From Streptomyces roseirectus (GTDB taxonomy: Bacteria > Actinomycetota > Actinomycetes > Streptomycetales > Streptomycetaceae): DNA of 64,000 bases. The notes under the pieces are model-generated. The model had not been told where the DNA came from, made no database searches, and worked only from the letters and a program-made list of their open reading frames with translations. The position numbers and the translations under genes were made by a program. The stretch covers positions 5,574,501 through 5,638,500 of the forward strand of contig NZ_CP060828.1 of the NCBI RefSeq assembly GCF_014489635.1. The letters are read 5' to 3'. Below are positions 1 through 7,359 of the stretch, piece by piece; position 1 is the stretch's first letter, and the number at the start of each line of letters is the position of its first letter.

Positions 1-1
1 G

Positions 2-1030
2 GTCAGGCCGCTGTCACCGGTGCTCGACCGGCCCCTCGTCCTCACCGTCCGCCACGGCTCGGTCCCCCCTCGGCGGAACGAGAAGGTGGACTGCTGGGTG
101 TTCGCCAACGAGACGACGCAGACGGTGCTCACCGCCGACCAGCGCGGCCGGTCCCCCGTCTCGGAGCGGATGGCGGGGCGCTACCTCGCGGCGCTGGACG
201 TGCTCGGGGAACTCGCCGGGAGCGACGACGGCGACGTCCCCGACGCCCGCGTCCGCCTGTCCGAACTCCAGGGCATGGCCAACCGCATCCTCCGCCGGGA
301 CCAGGCCGACTGGGTCAGCGTCCTCCACCTCTTCGGCGACCCGGACCGCGAACGCCTCGGCGTCCTGCGCGACCTCGCCGCGACGACCAGCCGCGCGCTC
401 AAGGAGAGGACGTTCGACGCGGGCCGGCTCGCGGAGGCGGTGACGGCGTCCGGCTGGACGGAACCGCTCGCGCGGGCGCGCCGGGAGCTCCAGGAGCGCT
501 TCGGCAAGGAAGAGCAGGAACCGGCCGCGCAGGAACCGGCTCCACAGGAACCGGAAGAACAGGAAGCAGAACGCCAGATGACCGCTGTGGACACCGTCGC
601 GGAGCCCGCCTCCGCCCCGCAGGACGCCTTTCTGCGCGCGCTGGAGGAGTCCGCCCGCGCCGACCGCGCCTGCAAGAAGCACGAAGCGGTCCGCCACGCG
701 CTGAAGGCGTCGCTCCTGTGGGCGGACCTCCAGCCGGCCGACTCCGCGATCGTCGACGTCAGCTGCGTCACCCGGCACGGCCTGTTCCTGTACGAGGCGC
801 TGGGCGCGGGCCACTGCGCGTACGCGGACCTGCGCGCGGGCGCGACCCGTCTGCTGGAGGTCAACCACACGCTGCCCACCCCGGCCGACGGCCTCTACCT
901 CGTCCTCCCCGAACCGCCGGCCGAGGACTGGTCCGCCGGCACGATCCGCGACGTCTTCCGCGTCCACGTCATCTGGCGCAGCCCGACCGGCTGGGGCGGG
1001 GAGGACACGGACACCGCGTTCGGCTCCTGA
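2..1030 (+). CDS. Hypothetical protein, 5' end outside window
   Basis: The reading frame is open from the left edge, and the GTG at 20 lies inside a continuous frame, so the true start is probably upstream. About 342 residues are visible. The first half is mixed alpha-helical in character. A Glu/Gln/Pro-rich linker (EQEPAAQEPAPQEPEEQEAE) at visible residues about 170-190 separates it from a C-terminal domain containing VSCVTRHGLFLYEALG and DGLYLVLPEPP. I do not recognise the family and see no signal peptide or membrane segment. Codon use is typical of the host. The stop TGA at 1028-1030 is followed by about 90 bases before the next gene on the same strand. Confidence 0.7.
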   Translation, partial: VRPLSPVLDRPLVLTVRHGSVPPRRNEKVDCWVFANETTQTVLTADQRGRSPVSERMAGRYLAALDVLGELAGSDDGDVPDARVRLSELQGMANRILRRDQADWVSVLHLFGDPDRERLGVLRDLAATTSRALKERTFDAGRLAEAVTASGWTEPLARARRELQERFGKEEQEPAAQEPAPQEPEEQEAERQMTAVDTVAEPASAPQDAFLRALEESARADRACKKHEAVRHALKASLLWADLQPADSAIVDVSCVTRHGLFLYEALGAGHCAYADLRAGATRLLEVNHTLPTPADGLYLVLPEPPAEDWSAGTIRDVFRVHVIWRSPTGWGGEDTDTAFGS

Positions 1031-1122
1031 GGACCCGGCGCCCACGGGAACGCGCCGGGTGGCCCCGCTCTGCCTCCGCCCTGATATTGGGTGCGTCGGG
1101 ACAAGCGGTGAAAGGGGAACGC

Positions 1123-2145
1123 GTGGCGCGCGTCGGATGGTGTGCGGGAATTCTGGTCGCGGCGTCACTGCTGGCCGGTGTTCCGGCCGAGGCGGCGGAC
1201 GGGAGCGGTCGGGTCGCGATATGTGTGGCGGGTTTCGGGAAAGGGGCGAGTTTCGGGAAAGGGGCGGGTTTCGGAAAAGGGGAATCCGCGCGGGAGTTCA
1301 CGGTCCGGGTGCCACGGGAAAGCGTCGACGCGGTGCTGCGCTCGACCGCTTCGTACACCGGCCCGTGCGCCGAGTACGGCAGCCCGGTGCGGCTCGGGGA
1401 CGGTGTGCTCAGGGCGTACGAGCAGCGGGCGGGGGAGCGGCCGGTGGCGCTGGGCGTGGTGTTCTCGGCGGCGGCGCTGCGGGGACTGCCGTCGGCCGTC
1501 AGCGACGAGAAGCACTGTTTCGACAAGGACGGGAACGGCGGGATCGACCCGCACACGGAATGTTCCGCGGGCCACGAGAACGTGCTGCAACAGCCGACCG
1601 CCACAAAGTCCCCCTTCACCTGGGACCTGGTGAACTGGAATCCCCAGGGCCATGTTCCGAAGGGCGTCTACGACGTCCCGCATTTCGACTTCCACTTCTA
1701 TCTCCAGCCGTTGGCGCAGCGCGACGCGATCCGGCCGGGGCCGTGCCCCATGCTCACGGACTGCGCGGATTACGCACGGGCGAAGAAACCCGTCCCGGAG
1801 CGGTACCTCGCACCGGGCTTCATCGACGTCGACGCGGTGGAGCCGGCGATGGGCAACCACCTCCTCGACTCGGCGTCCCCCGAACTGAACGGCGCCCCGT
1901 TCACCCACACCTGGATCTACGGCACGTACGACGGCGAGATCACCTTCTACGAGTCGATGATCGCGAAGTCATGGCTTGAGGGCCTGCGGGACGGCACCGT
2001 CGCGGACACCTGCGTGCCGTTCCGCCAGCCGAGCGCGTGGCTCCGGACCGGCTGGTATCCGACCCGGTACTGCGCGGAGTACCGGGAGAACCGGGGGGAG
2101 TACACGGTGTCCCTCACGGGGTTCACCTATCGCAGGGGTACTTGA
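1123..2145 (+). CDS. Secreted protein with TTHB210-like domain
   Basis: The GTG at 1123 was chosen because AAAGGGG lies five bases upstream; an in-frame GTG at 1108 has a weaker site. Residues 1-24 look like a Sec signal peptide ending AEA, so the product (340 aa) is exported. Next comes a threefold FGKGA repeat (about residues 38-53), then the segment FDKDGNGGID, which resembles an EF-hand calcium loop. The region with PHFDFHFYLQ and THTWIYGTYDGEITFYESMI matches what I recall of the TTHB210-like (DUF5602-type) domain, whose histidines may bind metal. The biochemical function is unknown. Its neighbours give no operon context. Confidence 0.75.
   Translation: MARVGWCAGILVAASLLAGVPAEAADGSGRVAICVAGFGKGASFGKGAGFGKGESAREFTVRVPRESVDAVLRSTASYTGPCAEYGSPVRLGDGVLRAYEQRAGERPVALGVVFSAAALRGLPSAVSDEKHCFDKDGNGGIDPHTECSAGHENVLQQPTATKSPFTWDLVNWNPQGHVPKGVYDVPHFDFHFYLQPLAQRDAIRPGPCPMLTDCADYARAKKPVPERYLAPGFIDVDAVEPAMGNHLLDSASPELNGAPFTHTWIYGTYDGEITFYESMIAKSWLEGLRDGTVADTCVPFRQPSAWLRTGWYPTRYCAEYRENRGEYTVSLTGFTYRRGT
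1232..1283 (+). repeat. Tandem 18-bp repeat, three copies, in coding sequence
   Basis: GTTTCGGGAAAGGGGCGA is repeated at 1232 and 1250, and a third diverged copy begins at 1268. The unit is a multiple of three, so it extends the FGKGA peptide repeat just after the signal peptide without shifting frame. The copies are nearly identical, which suggests recent slippage. Confidence 0.85.
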
Positions 2146-2155
2146 GAGGTACCCC
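2135..2155. repeat. Inverted repeat GGGGTAC-N7-GTACCCC
   Basis: Perfect 7-bp arms (2135-2141 and 2149-2155) flank a 7-base loop and overlap the stop codon of the secreted-protein gene. Nearly the same element occurs at 55125-55145. There is no T-run, so it is not a classical terminator. Confidence 0.6.
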
Positions 2156-2163
2156 GGCACCTC

Positions 2164-2352
2164 TCACAACTTCCGTTCCACCGACTCCGCGAACCGCGCC
2201 AGCAACCGCGCGAACTCCCGCACGTCACCCTCCGGCCAGCCCTCAACCAACTCGTCGAACACCCGCTGCTGGAACTCCCGTGACCGCGCGAGCAGTTCCT
2301 CCCCGGCCGGTGTCAGCTCCAGCACCCGGCGCCGGCTGTCGCGCTCACACCG
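2164..2352 (-). pseudogene. MarR-family regulator, 3' remnant
   Basis: On the minus strand the last about 60 codons read RCERDSRRRVLELTPAGEEL and continue to the stop at 2164. This is the wing and C-terminal dimerisation helix typical of MarR proteins. The N-terminal half, including the recognition helix, is missing. At about 2344-2356 the homology stops and a fragment of an MFS transporter begins on the other strand. MarR genes are often divergent from MFS pumps, so one deletion that removed both 5' ends and the shared promoter explains the arrangement. A reading frame continues past the junction but is not MarR-like. It is unlikely to be expressed. Confidence 0.75.
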
Positions 2353-2775
2353 GACACCGGCCGCGCGCTGTCCGCCCTCTACACGGTCCTGATAGGGGTC
2401 GGCCTCGGGCTCATGACCCAGATCTACGCCCTCGCGGTCATGAACAACTCCCCGATGCGGGACCTCGGTGCCGCCGTCTCCCTCCAGACCCTCAGCCGCC
2501 AGCTCGGCGGCTCCCTCGGCCTCGCCGCGTTCAACGCCGTCTTCCACGCGGAGCTCGTCGAAGGGCTCTCGGGACTGGACGCCGGTCGGGCGAGGGCCGC
2601 CGAACAGCCGGAGAACGTCCACGAGTTGACCGGGAGCCTCCGGGAAACGGTGCTGGACGCCTACGACACGGCTGTCGACCGGGTCTTCCTCGTCGCCGCC
2701 TGCCTCCTTGCCGTCGCCTTCGTCCTCGCCCTGCTCCTGAAACCCGCGCGCCGCGCCGTCACCGCACGCGGATGA
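2344..2775 (+). pseudogene. MFS drug transporter (EmrB/QacA type), 3' remnant
   Basis: The plus-strand frame reads ALYTVLIGVGLGLMTQIYAL, then SPMRDLGAAVSLQTLSRQLG, then two more membrane segments, ending with KPARRAVTARG. This is the C-terminal quarter (about helices 11-14) of a 14-TM DHA2 transporter. Everything upstream, including the start codon and helices 1-10, is lost at the junction with the MarR remnant near 2350. The internal ATG at 2413 could give only a 120-residue product with too few helices to function. The 3' end overlaps the IclR gene tail-to-tail by 17 bases. Confidence 0.75.
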
Positions 2776-4876
2776 ACCGTGACACCACCGCCAGCTCCTC
2801 CGTGATCCGCCCGGCGGCGGTGAGCAGTTCGGGCAGGAGAGCGGAGACGCACTCGTCAACGGACCGCCGCGCCACGTGAGTTGCCGCGTTGACGGCGGCC
2901 ACGACCCGCCCGTCCCGCCCCCGCACCGGCACCGCGAGGGCCCGCACCCCGGCCTCCAACTCCTCGTCGACCAGGGCGAATCCGCGCTCTCGTACCTCGT
3001 TGAGCACCTTCCGCAGCTCCCGCGGATCCGTCACGCTCCGCGCGGTGAACGCGCGCAGCTCGCCCAACTGCCGCCGCTCGTCCGGGAGATCGGCCAGCAG
3101 GACCCGTCCGAGCGACGTCGCCCACGCGGGCAGCCGCGTCCCCACGCTGATGTCCACGCTCATCACATGCCGCCCGGCGACCCGCGCGGTGTACTGCACC
3201 TCGTCACCGGCCAACACCCCCAGCGACACCGGCTCCTGGATCCGCGCCGACAGCTCCTCCAGGTGCGGACGGGCGATCCGCGCGAGGCTCGTCCGCGACA
3301 TCGGCGGGAACCCCAGCGACAGCACGCGCGGCGTGAGCGCGAAGTCCCGTGGATCGGCGCCGAGTCGGACGAGTCCCAGGTGCCGGAAAGTGATCAGCGC
3401 CCGGCGCGCGGTGGCCCGGGGGAGCCCCGTCACCTTCGCGACCTCGGCGAGCGACAACTCTGCCCGCCCCTCCCCGAACGCGGTGAGCACGCTCAGCCCC
3501 CGCGCCAGCGACTCCACGAACTCCCGCCCCAACTCCTGCTTCGACGCCCCCGTCCACCCCGCGAGCCCGGCGGGCGCCGGCCCCGCCACCGCCTCCGGCG
3601 CCGTCCGCAGAACCTCCTCCATCCCGGCCACGGCCTCCCGCAGCCGTGGCAGCAACACCTCGCACAACCCCCCAGCCGTATGCCGACTCGTATGACTCAC
3701 CACACTCGCCACACACACCACCCGCCCCTCCCCATCCCGCACCGGCACAGACACCGCCACGAGTCCCGGCTCGATCAACTGATCATCCACCGCGAACCCG
3801 TCCCGCCGGGCAACCTCGACCCGCCGCACGAACTCGTCATCGGGGGAGGCGAGTTCACCGCCCGACGCGACCCCGGGCCCACCCGCTGCCGCAACCTCGG
3901 CCCCGCTCTCCGGCGCAGCTCCGGGCCCGCCCGTCGGCGTGACCCCGGGCCTGGTTTCCGGCTCGTCCCCGAGCTTGCCCCACGGCTCACCGCCTGCCCC
4001 GACCCACAGGCCGGCTTCCACGGCCCCACCCGCCGAACGCCCGTGCCCCGCCCCACCTTTGAGGCCGGCCCTGGCCCCGGCTTCGGCTTCGGCCCCGACC
4101 CCGGCCCCGGCTTCGGTCCCGGCTCCGGCTTCGGTCCCGGTCCCGGCCCCGGCTTCGGTCCCGGCCTCGGCCTCGGCCCCGGTCCGCCGCCCGTGCCCCG
4201 CAGCCCCGCCCGCCGAACGCCCATTCCCCGCCCCGCCTTTGAGGCTGGCGCCGGCCCCGATGTCGGTCCCCACGGTCGCCCCGGCCCCCCGCTCACCCGC
4301 TGCCTCCGTGCTCGTCGGCCAGACCTCCCGCGCCTCCCTCTCCGGCACCGTCCCGAACCCCGCGTCCGTGGGATCCGCCGTCCGCCGCGCGCGCCACTGC
4401 GCCCACTGCTCCTCGTCCCACTCGCCCGCGAACACCGCGCCGGGGGCGGTGCGTTCGGCGGGGAGGAGGTCGCCGATGCGGAAGGAGAGGGAGAGGGTGC
4501 GGCGTCGGGTGGCCTGGTGGATGAAGCGGATGCCGTCCCGGTCGGCGACGGCGAGGGAGACGGACTCGTCGAGTTCGTCGGCGAGTCGATCCGCGCGGGC
4601 GGCCAGCAGCGAGGGCAGCCGCAGCGCGGAGAGGTACGCGTTGCCGAGTTCCGCGACCCGGGGCGCGAGCGAGGCGTCACGGCCGTCGAGCCGGACGTAC
4701 CCGACCCGCTCCAGCGTGACGGCGATCCGGTCGACGGTGGACCGCGCGAGCCCCGTCTCCCGTTCCAGCGCGCTCAGGCTCAGCGTCCCCCCGGCCCTGG
4801 TGAGCCGGTCCAGCACGGCCACACCCCGGATCAGCGGGGCCACGGCCTCGGGCGGAACAACGTCGGACGGCGTCAT
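2759..4876 (-). CDS. Tandem IclR-type transcriptional regulator with low-complexity insert
   Basis: This 705-residue protein contains two IclR units. Unit 1 has a winged HTH (residues about 15-65) and an effector domain (about 80-425). Unit 2 has an HTH (about 455-510) and an effector domain (about 525-700), and resembles the PcaR/PcaU/PobR group. Proteins of this fused type are normally near 550 residues. The excess is a Gly/Ala/Glu-rich insert at about residues 193-344, inside effector domain 1 just before DEFVRRVE. The flanking conserved blocks (GFAVDDQLIEPGLVAVSVPV, VASVVSHTSRH) remain intact. ATG at 4876 is the first start. The gene lies 48 bases downstream of the metalloprotease gene on the same strand. 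The ligand is unknown; aromatic acids are typical for the PcaR group. Confidence 0.85.
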   Translation of the reverse strand: MTPSDVVPPEAVAPLIRGVAVLDRLTRAGGTLSLSALERETGLARSTVDRIAVTLERVGYVRLDGRDASLAPRVAELGNAYLSALRLPSLLAARADRLADELDESVSLAVADRDGIRFIHQATRRRTLSLSFRIGDLLPAERTAPGAVFAGEWDEEQWAQWRARRTADPTDAGFGTVPEREAREVWPTSTEAAGERGAGATVGTDIGAGASLKGGAGNGRSAGGAAGHGRRTGAEAEAGTEAGAGTGTEAGAGTEAGAGVGAEAEAGARAGLKGGAGHGRSAGGAVEAGLWVGAGGEPWGKLGDEPETRPGVTPTGGPGAAPESGAEVAAAGGPGVASGGELASPDDEFVRRVEVARRDGFAVDDQLIEPGLVAVSVPVRDGEGRVVCVASVVSHTSRHTAGGLCEVLLPRLREAVAGMEEVLRTAPEAVAGPAPAGLAGWTGASKQELGREFVESLARGLSVLTAFGEGRAELSLAEVAKVTGLPRATARRALITFRHLGLVRLGADPRDFALTPRVLSLGFPPMSRTSLARIARPHLEELSARIQEPVSLGVLAGDEVQYTARVAGRHVMSVDISVGTRLPAWATSLGRVLLADLPDERRQLGELRAFTARSVTDPRELRKVLNEVRERGFALVDEELEAGVRALAVPVRGRDGRVVAAVNAATHVARRSVDECVSALLPELLTAAGRITEELAVVSRFIRVR
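4021..4249 (-). repeat. Direct repeat inside IclR insert (period 180 bp)
   Basis: The segments 4031-4069 and 4211-4249 match at about 35 of 39 positions and both encode an LKGGAGxGRSAGGA peptide. Between them lie degenerate 6-12 bp CGGCTTCGG/CCCGGT units. The pattern indicates growth of the insert by repeat duplication. Confidence 0.75.
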
Positions 4877-4924
4877 GGGCGGTGCACTCCGGGGTGAGAT
4901 CTCGAAAACTCACCGTACGGGAGA

Positions 4925-6229
4925 TCAGCCGAACGGCCTGCTCCGTGTCACCGACACCGCGTAGTTCCCGTCCATGTCGATCCCGCCCACCCCGATGCTC
5001 ACCCCGTGCTCGCGGTCCACGAACCGCTGCCCCGGGCGGAACGTCGCGTCGGACAACTCGGCGTGGACGTTGGGACTACGGGTGCACCCCCCGCTGTCGC
5101 GCCGCGAGTCGTGCACGGTCACCGGCCCCATCCCGGTGTCCACCGCCGCGTCGACCTTGTAGATCAGCACCCCCGGCCGGCACACCGTCTCGTCGTTGCC
5201 GCCCCGTGTGCGCAGCTCCACCGCGTACCCGCTGCGCCCGCTGACCGGCACGAACAGCAGCTTGCGCCCGCCCGGGGAGGCGAGCGGCGTCAGTGTGTAC
5301 TCCGAAGTCCCCTGGGCCGACGCGCAGTTGACCTGCTCCGGGGTCAGCCAGCCCAGCTTCCACTTGTGCCAGCCGAGGAGGTCGTTGTTGGCGCCCCAGT
5401 CCTCGCTCATGATGTCCCAGTGCCCGACGGCCCCCCCGCCCTCGGCGGTGTAGAGGTCGGGCAGCCCGAAGACGTGCCCGTTCTCGTGCGGCAGCACCCG
5501 GTACCCGGTCTGCCCGTACGTCCCGGAGCCGTCGTCCTGCCGCGAGTACACGAACGACGCGTTGGCCACCGGCACCCCGTCCGCCGTCGGCGCCTCCGTG
5601 TTGCCGGCGAACGTCACCGACAGCACCGTGTCCAGCGCGGACGGCCCGGCGTTGGGGGTGACCAGCACGTTCAGCAGGTCGTAGTCCCGGAAGTCGACGC
5701 CCGGATCGGCGGCGGCGACGATGTCCTCGACGAGTTCCCGGTACCCGGGGTCGAAGGGCGCCCCGCGCTCTATCCCGTACGCCTCGAACGGCTTCGGCAT
5801 CCGCAGCCAGCGCGGCACCGGCGCCTCCGCGCGGTAGTCGAGCCGGCCATAGGACGCGGTCCTGAACCAGTCGGCGGTCTGCGGGAAGAACTCCCCGAAG
5901 CGGTCCAGCGCGCTGCCCGGCCCCTTGGCGTCCGGGAAGTCGATCATCAGGGTGAGCGCCCTGACCGTACCCGTAGACCTGGAGTAGCCCCCCGGCGTCG
6001 GTACTCCCTCGGACATCTGCACCGCCGCCGCGCCCCGGATCATGCAGGGCCCGAGCGCGGAGGCGCGGGCCAGGGTCATCGGGTTCGCGCCGGCCGCGAC
6101 GGGCCGGGGCGCGCGCGCCCGCTCGCCGGGCCCCGCCGACGTCCCGACCGCCAGCGTCAGCGCGGTCACCGACACCAGCGCGGCCATCCGGTGCGGGCGT
6201 ATCCGTCGGCGCGGCGAGTGCGGCTGCAT
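4925..6229 (-). CDS. Secreted M6-type metalloprotease
   Basis: The ATG at 6229 places an Arg-rich n-region and a hydrophobic stretch (MAALVSVTALTLAVGTSAG) at the N-terminus, giving a 434-residue exported protein. The catalytic zinc motif HENGHVFGLPD starts at His248 (HExxHxxGxxD pattern of immune-inhibitor-A-like M6 peptidases) and is followed by GHWDIMSEDWGANN, which carries the Met-turn. The upstream GGYSRSTGTVRALTLMIDFP region is the usual M6 entry strand. It probably acts extracellularly on proteins. The promoter region on its 5' side holds two palindromic operators next to the divergent TetR gene, so this protease could be part of that regulon. Confidence 0.85.
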   Translation of the reverse strand: MQPHSPRRRIRPHRMAALVSVTALTLAVGTSAGPGERARAPRPVAAGANPMTLARASALGPCMIRGAAAVQMSEGVPTPGGYSRSTGTVRALTLMIDFPDAKGPGSALDRFGEFFPQTADWFRTASYGRLDYRAEAPVPRWLRMPKPFEAYGIERGAPFDPGYRELVEDIVAAADPGVDFRDYDLLNVLVTPNAGPSALDTVLSVTFAGNTEAPTADGVPVANASFVYSRQDDGSGTYGQTGYRVLPHENGHVFGLPDLYTAEGGGAVGHWDIMSEDWGANNDLLGWHKWKLGWLTPEQVNCASAQGTSEYTLTPLASPGGRKLLFVPVSGRSGYAVELRTRGGNDETVCRPGVLIYKVDAAVDTGMGPVTVHDSRRDSGGCTRSPNVHAELSDATFRPGQRFVDREHGVSIGVGGIDMDGNYAVSVTRSRPFG

Positions 6230-6387
6230 GCGGGGCCCTTCGGTCCAGGCAGCCCCGGTCACCGGCTGCACCCTCCCGTTCACCCTCTGCCGGGGCGTGC
6301 GGGGGCGCGCGCTGGAAGCGTCCGATCGTGGCTCCACCCCGGAACCCCTGAGGGTGTGGCACAGGTCACATCCGTCCGGGGAAATAA

Positions 6388-6446
6388 CCGGGGACCCGAT
6401 CCCCGTTTAACCCTGCGTCCGAGCGAAACGGGGACCGGATCCCCGG
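6388..6446. promoter_or_regulatory. Paired palindromic operators upstream of TetR gene
   Basis: Two imperfect palindromes with core GGGGAcCsGrTCCCC lie at 6388-6408 and 6426-6446. They are arranged as inverted copies of each other (CCGGGG...CCGTTT and AAACGG...CCCCGG), with centres 38 bp apart. They lie in the divergent gap between the metalloprotease and TetR genes, as expected for TetR autoregulation. Confidence 0.65.
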
Positions 6447-6470
6447 ATCGCGGCAGAAACCTCCCCAGCC

Positions 6471-6512
6471 GAAGCCGAAGCCGAAGCCGAAGCCGAAGCC
6501 GAAGCCGAAGCC
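6471..6512 (+). repeat. (GAAGCC)7 hexanucleotide repeat
   Basis: Seven perfect GAAGCC units lie between the operators and the ribosome binding site of the TetR gene. They fall in the probable 5' untranslated region. Copy number may vary between strains. Confidence 0.9.
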
Positions 6513-6562
6513 CGAAACCGACACCGACACCCTCATCCGACCCTCCCCGCAAGGAGACCGCC

Positions 6563-7210
6563 GTGGAACCCCTCACGCTTCCCGCGCAGCGCAAGACGCC
6601 CCGGCCCCGCGCCGACGCCCTGCGCAACCGGGAGCGGATCGTCGCCGCCGCCCGCGAGATGCTCACCGAGTTCGGCCCCGACGTGCCGCTCGACGAGATC
6701 GCGCGCCGGGCCGGCGTGGGGAACGCCACGGTCTACCGGAACTTCCCGGACCGCCAGGCCCTCGTCCGCGAGGTCGTCTGCTCGGTCCTGGACCGCACGA
6801 CGCGCGCCGGTCAGGAGGCGCTGGCCGAGGAGGCCGACGCCTTCACCGCCCTGGAGCGCTTCGTGCACGTCTCCGCCGACGAACGGATCAGCGCGCTCTG
6901 CCCGATGATCTCCGAGTCGTTCGACGAGGACCACCCCGACCTGGCCGCCGCCAGCAAGCGCGCGGAAGGCATCATCTCGGAGCTCATGGACCGGGCGAAG
7001 GCGGCCGGCCAGCTCCGGGAGGACGTCGGCCCCGGCGACGTGATGATCGTCGTGGCCCAGCTGAGCCGGCCCCCGGCGGGCACCATGTGCGCCAGCGCCG
7101 ACCGGTTCATCCACCGTCACCTCCAGCTCGTCCTGGACGGCCTGCGCGCGCCCGCCGCCTCGGAGCTGACGGGCAGCCCCATGACCATCGAGGAGCTGCG
7201 CCGGCCGTGA
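6563..7210 (+). CDS. TetR-family transcriptional repressor
   Basis: GTG at 6563 follows AAGGAG at 6551-6556. The 215-residue product has the TetR N-terminal HTH at about residues 23-68 (IVAAAREMLTEFG ... VPLDEIARRAGVGNATVYRNF) and a ligand-binding helical domain with a C-terminal SRPPAGTMCASADRFIHRHL segment. The gene is 149 bases upstream of an EmrB/QacA exporter on the same strand. It is divergent from a secreted protease, with two GGGGAcC palindromes between. The likely role is ligand-relieved repression of itself and the exporter; no ligand can be read from the sequence. Confidence 0.88.
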   Translation: MEPLTLPAQRKTPRPRADALRNRERIVAAAREMLTEFGPDVPLDEIARRAGVGNATVYRNFPDRQALVREVVCSVLDRTTRAGQEALAEEADAFTALERFVHVSADERISALCPMISESFDEDHPDLAAASKRAEGIISELMDRAKAAGQLREDVGPGDVMIVVAQLSRPPAGTMCASADRFIHRHLQLVLDGLRAPAASELTGSPMTIEELRRP

Positions 7211-7236
7211 CCGATCAGTTCAGCCGATTAGTTCGG
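7211..7236 (+). repeat. Two tandem 13-bp repeats after TetR stop
   Basis: CCGATCAGTTCAG and CCGATTAGTTCGG follow each other directly after the TetR stop codon and upstream of the exporter gene. They may be a regulator site in the exporter promoter region. Confidence 0.5.
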
Positions 7237-7359
7237 CCGCCCCGACCCGTCTGATCTCCGTACACCGTCGTACCGATCACCTTCACCTCACCGTCACCGC
7301 GTCGCGCTCGTCCTAAGCGACGTCGTTCTCACCAACGAAGTCCCGGAGTGGGTTCACCC

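Noticed and set aside
2413..2775. A functional 120-residue membrane protein from ATG 2413
   Set aside because: The homology begins upstream of that ATG and corresponds to the tail of a 14-helix transporter; no ribosome binding site.
7348..7359. GTG at 7348 as start of the MFS exporter
   Set aside because: It would place the GGAG motif inside the coding sequence; the ATG at 7360 leaves it upstream and matches the usual family N-terminus length.
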